Below the pieces are notes generated by a model. It made no database searches and was not told where the DNA came from. It worked only from the letters and a program-made list of their open reading frames with translations. Of a stretch of DNA of 64,000 nt, positions 47,700-57,939 are shown one piece after another (position 1 is the stretch's first letter; each line of letters begins with the position of its first letter). Where the stretch lies: contig CP142456.1 in NCBI GenBank assembly GCA_038049695.1, positions 20,184,501 to 20,248,500 of the forward strand. The letters run 5' to 3'. Position numbers and translations under genes: made by a program. Origin of the DNA: Cinnamomum chago (Eukaryota; Streptophyta; Magnoliopsida; Laurales; Lauraceae).

Positions 47700-48524
47700 A
47701 TGGAGTTATTGATATGCATGTATTTTGCTTTCTTGGGTTTTGAGGGATTGCAAGTTTTTTTCTAGTTTCCTTGCATATTTGATTCATATTTTTTCATCAG
47801 TTTGCGTTATTGCTCTGAATCTTGGATTTTTTTAGTGTGTGACTGTCTTTCATCCATCTATTTTGTGATTGTTTTTCATCCACCTACTTCTATAATCTAT
47901 TGCTTTGTTCTTTTCACCGAATCTTCTTTTTGGTTTTTCTTCAGTTTCCATTATCAAATTTCTCTTGTTGAATAATACCCTTCTAGACCACAACAACTTG
48001 CAACCCTCTTCTCTATGCACTTTTGTCGAATAGGTTCTGTGCGCAGGGGTGGTTACAGAATAGGAAATTTGATATTTGATTGTTTTTTAAAGAGAAAAAG
48101 AAGACATTAGCATGTGAAATCACAGATGAAATCGACAACTTGGTGGACATTAGCACGGTAGAGAAATCTGCACTGGTTTCAACATATTCAGCATGGTTCT
48201 ATGACAAAAATAGCACGGTTCAAGATAAGTCAAAACATGTTATTTTCCTGAAATCTTTGGGGAGCTAAACATTGATAAATTTACTTTGGAACCCCAGAAT
48301 TTTGGCTAAGAACAATTTCGGGAAGCTGAGTTTCCAATAGCCTAAACATGGCTAATCAGTCACACCATGCAGATTTTCTGTAGCAAAACATGGTCAGGTA
48401 GGCATTTCTAGACATGCATATCTTTTTCGTTAGCATGGATTTTTCACTTCTTTTTTCTTTTTTGTGTTCATTCATCATTGAAGATTCAAATCCAGCCATG
48501 GGATTTAGAATTAAGTCATATTAG
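47700..48524 (+). other. Probable MULE leader intron (non-coding)
   Basis: AT-rich with T-rich runs. I find no MuDR similarity before the solo LTR. Confidence 0.4.
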
Positions 48525-50137
48525 TGTTAGAGTTTTTGTTTTGTTGCAATTTGATAGGATGCATTCATTTTCATAGCTTGACCTCTCATTCTTTCATGTT
48601 CTTATTCTTAAGATCTCCATGCATATTTCTCTTTCATAATCTTTGTTTTTATCATATGTTATGCATGGTTTTCAAATCAGTTTGTCTCTTATGTTCACAA
48701 AGGTTTGAGTTCAGTTTTCAATCTTCCATATGTTTAAACCTTAAGCTCAAATCTATTCAAGCTTTCCAAATGCTTTATCTTTCAAATCCTTTCTTTGGTT
48801 TAAATGTTTCATGCTTTTAAAATTCTCTTTATCATCATATTTTAAATCATGATTCAAGCTTGGTTAATGTGCCTCAAAGTCCCCTGGAAAGATGCCCTCA
48901 TAGTTGCAAGTTTTTGAAATTTCAGAATTTCTGGCCAGTCTTTAGGTCGACCTGCCTGTGTGGCCGGTCGACCGGTCACACTGCTGGTCGACAGGGATTT
49001 TGAGTTGTAAACTCCACCAACAGGCATTTTTATAGCCGTTGTGTGTACCCGGTCGACCCGGCCCTGTACCAGGTCGACCGGGCACTAGCCGTTGGGAACT
49101 TTTTCTTTATAAAAAGTGGCTTTTTGTTTGGAAAAAATTGCTGAACTTTCAAGGACTTTTGAGGCCAAGGACTTACAACTTTTCTAGAGTATTATTGAAG
49201 GGATTATGAAGCTATTCCATTGATTCAACCTTTGATCTTCTAATGGGTGTGCTTCCTTTATCCTAAGTCTTTTAAAATCATGCTTTGTCTCTTTATCTTT
49301 GTTTTTCTTCAATGCATGATTAAATAGATGCTTACCTTTTGAAGTGTTGTGTTTCATAACATGCTTTGAACTTTGAAATATCATAGCTTTATGAATCCAA
49401 CATATAGTTTTTGTTTCACATGAAATTGTTTTCTTGTTTCAAAACTAACTTATTAGACTTAAGTTTATTTTCTTTAAAAACAAGTTAGTTCACTTTAAAA
49501 AATTCATGTGCTTGTCAAACAACTCTTTCTGATACATATGATTATCAGCTTTGCATCAATTTAAAGTTTCATCTTTCTAAAAAGAGATAGAGTGATTTCT
49601 AGTATATGCATTATTCATAGATTTTGTCATTCATATGCATGCTTCTAGAAGTTGAGATTTTATTTTCTATTTAGCCTATTTAGAGGCACTCATTTGCACT
49701 TACATTGTTCTCTTAATCCATGCATTCATAGGCATTTTTCTTAAGAGAAAATCTTCTTGTTGTAAAGGTTGGTGCTTAGCCTTGAAAAGCATGGATAGTG
49801 TTGTAAAGGTTTATGCTTAGCCTTGGAAAAGCATAGTGATGTATTTGTAAGGTTGAAGGTGAACCTAAACCTTAGTTTGAGTTAGTGAAAATCCGGTAGG
49901 GACACCGGGAGTGGATGTAGGCATGTTGGCCGAACCACTATAAATGCTTGTATTATGGTAATGGTCTTTATGCTTACTTTTCATGGATGTTGCTCTCTTG
50001 TTTGATTCTATTATTCTTCTTCAAAGCATAAGAGATTTAAAAGCAAAGTGAATTAAAATTGGTCTAGTTATTTGAGCTCACCCTATTCACCCCCCCCCCC
50101 CCCCCCCCCCCCTCTAGGATTTGATCTTGGACTTTCA
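48525..50137 (+). mobile_element. Solo LTR 5, SIRE/Maximus-type copia
   Basis: Starts TGTTAGAGTTTTTG and ends CTTGGACTTTCA, with a perfect ATTAG duplication at 48520-48524 and 50138-50142. The stretch GGGAGTGGATGTAGGC, a GCCGAACCAC block, and a final CTATTCACC plus poly-C plus CTCTAGG are hallmarks of SIRE/Maximus LTR ends. TATA box TTTATAAAAAGTGGC is at about 49110. Five GGTCGAC-type palindromes (48945-49085) lie just upstream of the TATA box. The poly-C run at about 50091-50112 may be of uncertain length. Confidence 0.88.
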
Positions 50138-50567
50138 ATTAGGTCAATCGTTCAAGTTCAAAAAGTTGGGCCTGTAACACAGTATTGCAAACTTCAAAAT
50201 TCATGCATTCATTCTAAGAGTTTGATATTTTTAGAATTGCATTAGTTTCATTTTAGGATTGCATAATTCATTCATTCTTGCATCAATAAACAACTTCAAT
50301 TTAGTGAATCTTGCTCAAATAAAGCACAAGTCATAGTTAAAGGAGCTTGCAGAAAGCTTAGATAACTAGTTTAATGGATCATTGTAACTAATTGATTGAA
50401 ATATACATATAAAAACTGTCATAAAATATTTTTTTTTAAAATTTAGCTCTATGGATTGCTTAATGTCTACATGACGTGGTTTTATTATTGATTTTCTGAA
50501 ATAATGGCTTCAATTGCTTTTTTTATGACATGGTTTTATTTTATTTTATTTTTGCAATGTCTACAGG

Positions 50568-51065
50568 ATGTCAGAGGAAGACATTGAAGCCATTTTTTCC
50601 TTTTCGCCCAATCACTTGTCATCGGAAGATTTTTTGCGAGAGGTTGTTAATGATGGTCCTCCATTAGGGGAAAAAATGCAAGATGATTTGGGATCTCATG
50701 CGGAACCGTCGAATGTTATTAAACATACTAACATGCCAAACACTCTTGTACCCATTGACGATTTCAGCAGCGAGTTACTGGAGAGTACTGCGCATGAGTT
50801 GTGGAAAGGGCAAGTGTTTCTATATCGTGATACATTTAGAAATTTTTTTGCAAAATTTGCAATGTACAAGAATTTTGTGTTGAAGCGTCTGAAGATTAAC
50901 AACTACAAGGTTACTACACGGTGTGGCAATGAAACATGTTCGTGGCGTGTACATGCTTCTATTGTGGATTCAGGTCCACAATTTCAAATCCGGACATACA
51001 TCCAAATCATTCATGCTCAAAACCAACCATGGGGATGGCACACAAAGAAGCGACATCAGCCTTGA
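50568..51065 (+). pseudogene. MULE transposase (MuDR family) N-terminal part, broken
   Basis: The start ATG follows a 3' splice site (TCTACAG|G). The protein has an acidic N-terminus, then HELWKGQVFLYRDTF and FFAKFAMYKNFVLKRLK, and the cysteine pair CGNETCSWRVHASIV, then FQIRTY. This is the MuDR N-terminal DNA-binding region. A frameshift just after IIHA moves the continuation (KPTMGMAHKEATSALITKQQ) into another frame, and the catalytic DDE domain does not follow; a minisatellite takes its place. The gene is therefore a fragment of about 165 codons against 600-900 in intact MULE transposases. Codons fit the family, so loss was not ancient. Confidence 0.9.
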
Positions 51066-51105
51066 TCACTAAACAACAAACTATGGCTCTTATCTTTTGG
51101 TAATA

Positions 51106-51480
51106 GCAGAGCCATTTCTTTTTGCAATGGTAGAGCTGATGTTCTCTTACTACTTTTTGTAAAGGACTATCGAAGGACTTTTTGTCAATGTGGCACCATG
51201 TTTTTTTGTAAAGGTGGAGTTGAAGTTCTTTTGCTACTTTTTGTAAAGGATGGCCATTTGAGATTGTGAATGTGGCACCATGTTTTTTTTGTAATAGTGG
51301 ACTTGAAGTTCTTTTGCTACTTTTTATAAAAGAGGGCCATTTGAAATTGTGAATGTGGCACCATGTTTTTTTGTAATGGTGGAGTTGAAGTTATTTTGCT
51401 ACTTTTTGTAAAGGAGGGTCAATTTGAAATTGTAAATATGGCACCATGTCTTTTTGTAATGGTGGAGCCTCATCTTATTT
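51106..51480. repeat. 83-bp minisatellite replacing the transposase C-part
   Basis: GGCACCATG recurs at about 51191, 51273, 51358 and 51441, each in the context TTTTTGTAATGGTGGAGTTG and TTTTGCTACTTTTTGTAAAG. Four to five units with period 82-85. Confidence 0.9.
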
Positions 51481-51789
51481 AGAAGGTTGTAAAGGAGCAT
51501 AAATGTTCTCTTTTTGTAGTAAATCAATTTGGATACTAATGTCCTTCTTACTTTTATGTTTTTGGTTGATTATTTATTTTCGATAAATCTGGTTGATGAC
51601 CCCAAGTTTTAACAAAGAGTGTATTATTAATGTATCTCCCAAATGCTTTCTATGATGATGGTCGGATATGCAACAATTTCTGAAAAATGTGATTGGCTTA
51701 AATGTGCATTTGACGTAGGAGTTTTGTCGTACCACCAAAATTATTAGTTCACAACATTGGAAATATCCTTGTACAGAACATGTTTTAAA

Positions 51790-52272
51790 AATAGGATTTG
51801 TTGACATCGACACAAAATTTGTCGATATCAACATAAACTTTTGTTGACGTCGACACAAACGCCCAGTTAGCACTATAAGTCACCATGTGAATTTGTTGAC
51901 GTCAACAAAAGCTTTGTTGACATCAACATAAACTTTTGTTGACATCGACACAAACGCCCAGGTAGCACTATGAGTGACCCTGAGTTTTTGTTGACGTCAA
52001 CACAAGATTCGTCGATGTCAATATAAACTTGTGTTGACGTCAACAAAAACTCCCAGTTAGCCCTAAGAGTGACCCTGCGTTTTTGTTGACGTCGACACAA
52101 GATTCGCCGACGTTAACATAAACTTGTGTTGACGTCAACAAAAACTCTCAGTTAGAACTAAGAGTGACCCTGTATTTTTGTTGACATCAACAAAAATGCC
52201 CAGTTAGCACTATAAGTGACCTTGTGAATTTGTTGACGTCGATACAAGATTCGTCGACGTCAACATAAAATA
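51790..52272. repeat. Array of CpG palindromes (ancestral GTCGACGTCGAC), about 94-bp period
   Basis: Fifteen 12-mers of the form GTYGAYRTCRAC in about 480 bases, many within TTTTGTTGACGTCAACAAAA, separated by CCCAGTTAGCACTA-type spacers at about 51856, 51950, 52042, 52138 and 52190. Thirteen of the 15 differ from GTCGACGTCGAC only at its three CpG positions. It lies between the transposase and Ulp1 remnants. Confidence 0.9.
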
Positions 52273-52704
52273 ACCTATTCGGCAATTTTCATCTTGCCAC
52301 ATATACAACAAAAAATTAACTTGTTGAGTGAAAGCATTTAGAAGCTCCAAAATACACATTCACCACCCATATTTACAAGTTTTTCAAAATACCCTATCAC
52401 ATTGACCATCCTCACCTTCGAAAAACATTCATATCAACATCTATTTTTGTCAACATCAACCTGGCATTACAAGTTCTCATCTGTTGAAGCTATGCTACAA
52501 TAGTATATTGTATTTCTCATTAACAACTTTTTTAGCAATTTTCATCATTATTACCAAAAAAAAAAAGTAACTTTCAATTAGATTCAACATTCAAAATCAT
52601 ATACATTAACAAAAATAGTTCTATCAAATAATCTAAATCACACAAGAGTCCTCAACGTTTTAACACCTTCTTCTCCACTCAAACCATGACTCAAAACACT
52701 TGAC
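52273..52704. other. Non-coding DNA 3' of the Ulp1 exon
   Basis: AT-rich. One more weak palindrome variant (GTCAACATCAAC) lies near 52458. No gene. Confidence 0.5.
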
Positions 52705-52968
52705 TCACACAGAAGATCTCAATCTTTTCTCATACATTTCACGCTGCTTGATGTAGAGGTCGACAACTAATTTGCACTTGTAGTACATCATGTCCTATTG
52801 AGTGAAAGAAATATTTCGGTTAAGGACAGGATGCTCTACAAATCCCATTACAAAAATTCCACAATTGTTTGAATTATCTTGTATTGGTGTGTCTTCAACA
52901 TGGTGCCTTGTCCAACTTTTAGGGTCCTCCCATCCAAACTCGGCGAAGCAGTCGTTCAGCCAAATAAT
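52705..52968 (-). pseudogene. Ulp1-like (C48) SUMO protease C-terminal exon, captured by the MULE
   Basis: After a 3' splice site (TTTTTCATGTAG) the minus strand reads IIWLNDCFAEFGWED, then WTRHHVEDTPIQDNSNNCGI, FVMGFVEH, and after one stop DMMYYKCKLVVDLYIKQREM to a final stop. Q-(D/N)-NSN-(D/N)-CG-IFVM is the active-site cysteine block of Ulp1/SENP cysteine proteases, which remove SUMO from proteins; the last helix also fits. A TAG stands in the FTQ.DMMYY segment, so the exon is broken. Upstream exons with the catalytic histidine and aspartate were not found within the MULE. Ulp1-like genes carried by MULEs are known in plants (Kaonashi type), so this is probably a cargo gene convergent with the transposase. 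Confidence 0.87.
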
Positions 52969-52980
52969 CTACATGAAAAA

Positions 52981-53245
52981 CAAGATATAGTTAGAAAAGT
53001 CTTAAGGAGATACAAGTATTTAAAGCATAAGAGATACATGATACAGTTAGGAAAGTCTCAAGGAGATACAGTTACGAAAACTTTGAAGCATAAGATAGTA
53101 CCAGATGATCTCATATTATAATAGTTTTGACTCTTAAGTCTTAACCCCTTACATCTAAAATACATTACTTGTCGCTAATATTGTTTAGTCGTTTTATGAA
53201 AACAAACATTCCATAAATGGGCATTTCACCTTTATTTCTCCCAAC
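52981..53245. other. Non-coding, short direct repeat
   Basis: A unit of about 58 bases with AGATACAGTTAGGAAAGTCT and a partner at 52985 occurs about twice. No exon recognised. Confidence 0.5.
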
Positions 53246-53722
53246 TAGGGGTACTGTTCATGGGAGGGTTGGGCGAAGGTGAGTAATATCTAGGCCCGGC
53301 TTGGATTTTAAACCACAAGCCCAAGCCCTACTTGGGCCATAAGTACCTGGCCTAAGCCCGCCCACCTAAAATAGGTTAAGCCCCAGCTCGTCTAGTTATT
53401 ATATTTTAGAAAAAAAGGACAAACATTAACTGATTCAACTTGTAGCTCATCTAGTTAGGATGCTTGTTTGTGTGTGAGAGTACATGTGTTCATCTCCTCC
53501 TTCCAACAAGAAATTGTTGTTTTTTCTTGAACAGTGCCTCTCACTCGGTTCAGGCCAGGCTTTAGGGTTTCTACCACTCAATCCAAGTCCGGTCCATATA
53601 TTTAATGCGCCCAAATTTTATGTCCATGCCCAACCCGAGTACCTAAACTTAAGGCTAAGCCCGGACCAAGGCGGGCTGGCCCCAATTCTCACTTTGGCCG
53701 GCATGGTACATGAGCACCCCTA
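53246..53722. mobile_element. hAT MITE with perfect 8-bp target duplication
   Basis: Ends TAGGGGTACTGTTCATG and CATGAGCACCCCTA. Flanks CTCCCAAC at 53238-53245 and 53723-53730 are identical. The interior has AGGCCCGGCTTGG and CAAGCCC words. The frame 53484-53786 is spurious. Confidence 0.92.
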
Positions 53723-53730
53723 CTCCCAAC

Positions 53731-54409
53731 ATAAACAAGAGAGTAGTGACGGTTTAAAACCTTCCTTCCTTTTTGATAGAAAATGATTATTCACCTCGCT
53801 AAAATGAAACCTAGCACCCCTTCATGTAATCTACAGGTTAAAAGACTTCGAACTAAAAGTACTCCACATTGAAGAGGCCATACCTTGAGATATCAATACC
53901 CAGGCAACTGGGCAAGTAAGATTATAAAGTTGGGACATAATCACCAATCACAACAAGGGCAATTAGTCCAAAAACCATAGAAAGCTAGATTATTCACGGA
54001 AGTTGAGCTTTTATATATAGTCCCTGCATAAGGGAGTTACCCCTGCAAGTGTGAAAAATCTCATTTCCAAGTATTTTCATGCATAACTTGTTGATGAAGA
54101 ATCAATATTTACAAAGGGGAATCTATGTTCTGGAGTTGTTAGTATACACTAATTCATAGCAAAAGAGATCAGGTAAAAAATAAAATAAACTGAAAGACAC
54201 TCCTAGAATCATGCCCCAAAAAGGAATTTAGTGGCTAGATGGTAGCTATTAGACAAAAAAGAAATAGTCAAACCAAGAAGATCAGCTAGAGTTATGGTAG
54301 GTGCGAGGAGCATTGGTCATGGTCATCAGGGATAACTCCCAGATATTGGACTACATGAAAATAGAAAATTCCCAAGAGGAATTCCAATTATACCATATTA
54401 AAGCGGAGG
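53731..54409. other. Non-coding MULE interior
   Basis: No exon, repeat or site recognised. Confidence 0.4.
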
Positions 54410-54414
54410 GTTGT

Positions 54415-57398
54415 TGTCACGTCCCCCGAACCCGATTAGAGAATAAACCGGATCCGGAGAGTGAAATTTAGGACTAATTAAAAATTTTGTCCTTTAGGCC
54501 CAAGGATCGTAAGTCCGCTGTGAGGATATAATATTTCAAACCTCAAGTAATATAAACTGCGGAATTCATACAATTTGAGGCACATTGAATTTCAAGGCAA
54601 TGCATAATAAATCTCATTAATAATTGAAGTTGCACAAAGAAATAATAAAACTAACCAAGGAATTAAAGTATTAACAAAGGCCACCCCAATAACCAAGGCC
54701 TTTTAAAAGAACATGATGTCAATAAATGAAAGGTCCAACGATAAAATAATAAATGAAGAAATAAAAGAATCTAATGAGGTCCCCATGAATCTCTCCCGTG
54801 CCAGGATCAATGACGCTACTCTACGTCATCGGCACGCCACTCTCGTTCCTCCTCAACCGGTTGGAGATCCTCTGGGATCTCCTCACCTGATTGCTCCTCG
54901 TAATAGTACTCACCTGAGGAGTCTGCACACCAAAGGATAGAGTCAACGACATGTTGAGCAATAGATAAGCAATATATAAATAATCATGACATGCATCAAG
55001 TATAAGAGTAATGACAGGTATAATAATCAAGAGAATACAAGGAACAATACTAGGCATGCAGCATGAGTAAATAACCATCAGGATCATAAATAGAAATCCT
55101 AGCAATACTAACAATCACCACTACCAATATAATGCAATGCACAAGAGGGAGACTCCGTGGATGTCCTAGCCACCTCACGGGGTACCAGTAACAATCCTAT
55201 CCAGACTACTGATACCAAAGTCCGGCTCCAGGGGGATCCCAGCTCCCGGTCCTGGGAATAGTAGCACGGTCCTAGCCCGCTCCCAACTATTCAACGCCAT
55301 GGACGCCGTCCAAAGCCGACTGCCCACCCCGATGTCCGAGTAACCGGCCCATCAATAAACCCCCAACTGCAGCTGGCCATGATATGCAAATAATAATAAT
55401 AATAATGTGGTGTTGACACGAGAATAGACCAAGACAAGCAAGTCTGGCTAGCTCAATTTGCAAGACATGTTCGTAGGGATTATCTCATTCAAATCAATAC
55501 ACGACAAAACCAATCACAAGATAATCCCTTCAGTCTAGCCAGTCATGTTCATCAATTACATAACACGGGGTACTAAGGTACACTCTAAGTCCAGTCCAAG
55601 TCCTAATTCTACAAGGGATTATGTTTCATAAATAGTTAAGTGTTTTATGCCAAGAGAGAGTGTACAAGGAATTATAACAACGGATACGATTAAATAAGTC
55701 AAGGAGGAATTACGATCCAAACCTAGGTAAATGGTGTCATCCATGTATTTTACATGTTCTAACGGAGTACGTGTGGAATTGGATCAACGATGCTTCTAAG
55801 AAAATCCCTTGGTGTACAATCATGTTAAGCATCCATTAATTCAGTTCCATACGCATTCGGGTACCCCATGTTTAATACACGAATACCTAGACACCTAATC
55901 GAAGCACACCAAGCCACGTGCTACGAATTAATCCTCATTAATGGTCAACTGATAGTAGTTTCATGGTTTCCAACATCTAAGGCCCAAACCTAAGTTACTA
56001 GTCTCATTTCTACTAAAATATAGACTGGGTCAATAATTTGAGTATTTACATCACTTCCCGACCTCCGATCGTGATGAAACTAGAACCATTGGATTCTACA
56101 TCTCAAGAGCTTTCCAACGGTATATTATATGTAAAATTCCGACGGGCGGATTAAAAGTTACGGGCGTTTCAAAATGGTATGTTTATATACCCCTCGGGTT
56201 CCCGGCGTCCGGACGCCCGGAACCTGGCGTCTGGACGCCCGGAACCAGTAAGGGTGCGCAGAGGTTCTGTGTTCTGGCGTCCAGACGCCCGGGACCTGGC
56301 GTCTGGACGCCCGGAGACAGAAACCCTCCGCTGACGTCCGTTTTTGCCCTGTTTGTTCAACTAGCCTGCACAAACACTGTACCCTGCACGAAATTGAGCC
56401 TCCTGCTCTCCCAAAAATCCATTCTCATCAATTTTACATCCATTCTAACACATTAGAAACATCAAAAAGGGGACCAATTTAATAATTAATCTAATCCATA
56501 CCACAAATCTAACCTAATCCAAAATCACTATCCTAACCAGGCTTGGTATTAGGGAAATCTAACAAGAAAATCAGTACAATCAATGAAGAAGCAAACACCA
56601 TGCTTAATTATAAATTGCAATCTACTTGCCTCAACCAAGGAGATGATTAGAAATTGGGAAAAGCTTGAGGAGAAGCTCTCTTTCGCAAAACCCACAATCT
56701 AATCCAACCAAACGCAATCTAAAACGCAACGGAGAAGAAAAGAAAGAAAAAGATTAAGATCAAGCCTAAATCTAAACCAAAGAGAATCGATTGAAAAGAT
56801 GAAAGTGAGTAAAACTTACCCAAACCAGGATCAAGAGAGAGAGAAGATTGAGAGGAAGAAGATAAGCGGTTCCGATCGCGGAGGTGATCTCTCCCGGGTA
56901 GAGTTCTGGGCTTGAGAAGAGAAGAGGAAGAAGAAAAGGCTGCTGTAACTCTTGTTCGTTGCAGAGATGAATAAAGATTAGGGCTAATCCCTGATTAAGA
57001 AGAGAGGGAAGGGAAAAAGACTAATTTGCCCTTAAGTGGGTCCGGCGAAAGAATGGGCCATTAGAAGGGTTTCTGATCGTCGGATCGCGACGAGCCAGAA
57101 GACAAAAATGATCAGCGCGACGAGACCTTTCTAACGAACCCAAAATCACGGTGATAGAAATTTTTCCAGAAAAACACTCAATTTTCCCTAATTAGCAAAC
57201 TACCCCCCTGCTAAGATCAAACGAACTCGAAATCGAACGAAACTTCGCAGACACTATCCTAACACTAAAAGAAACTCGCTCAAAGACTAAACCCACTTAA
57301 ATATCTAAAATACAAATAATTATAATAATAATAAAAATAAACGGGTCAACGGGCCTGATATTGGGCCCAATTGACCCAGTAAGGTCGCGGACCTTACA
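54415..57398 (-). mobile_element. Solo LTR 4, Ty3-type, 3.0 kb
   Basis: Starts TGTCACGTCCCCCGAACCC and ends GCGGACCTTACA on the plus strand, with a perfect GTTGT duplication at 54410-54414 and 57399-57403. On the minus strand a CT-rich leader-like stretch follows about 400 bases from the start, but the TATA box is weak. It is a third family, different from solo LTRs 1/2 and 3. It lies inside the MULE. Confidence 0.88.
56204..56312. repeat. GGCGTCCGGACGCC palindrome cluster in solo LTR 4
   Basis: Four copies: GGCGTCCGGACGCC, GGCGTCTGGACGCC, GGCGTCCAGACGCC and GGCGTCTGGACGCC, each followed by CGG and AACC/GACC words. Three of the four show a CpG transition at the centre. Relative position in the LTR is as for the clusters of LTRs 1-3. 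Confidence 0.9.
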
Positions 57399-57403
57399 GT
57401 TGT

Positions 57404-57939
57404 TGCTTAGATTTTGAATGCTAGTTACGATTTTGACTAGAAATGAAGTTAGATCCTCAGTCTTTAGAACATATGGAGAAAACATGGTCATGCACCGGTT
57501 GTCCAATGTGCAAGAGAATAGAGCAGGTTGAAATGGCAATGGAAATGTGTAATAACCATGACTCATACAAAATAACTCATCGCAAACTGTTAATAATGCC
57601 AGGAGTTAAAATGTTTGAACATATAAAACATGTAGTCAATTGTAGCCTAAACAATGGTGCTCCTGCATAAATTTTGGTTAAAGCATGCTTAGCAATTTAA
57701 CAAGAGTAAAAGAAAAAGAGTGCATATTAAAAAGAAAAAGAAACAATGCATCTGTCCCTTGAAATAAGTTATTCACAAAACATAATTACCAAAAAAAAAA
57801 AAAAAGCCAAATGGTAAAACCAGTACAACAATCGGAGGATATACCTTCGCATGCTACCCGTGTTCAACAACACACACGAAGTAGAAAAACAAATCTCTGA
57901 CGATGGGGATGGAGATCTCTGACTTAAACGATTGGGGTG
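57404..57939. other. Non-coding MULE interior
   Basis: A 75-codon frame (57443-57670) with a WSCTGCPMCKR stretch resembles no family I know and is probably chance. A poly-A tract lies near 57790. Confidence 0.4.

Noticed and set aside
31619-50112. Poly-C runs at 31619-31637 and 50091-50112 as possible functional sites
   Set aside because: Homopolymer C runs are typical of these LTR ends, and their exact length is unreliable in sequencing.
57443-57670. 75-codon frame with a CTGCPMCKR stretch that hints at a zinc-binding motif
   Set aside because: No paired second cysteine/histidine set, no splice signals, no family recognised.
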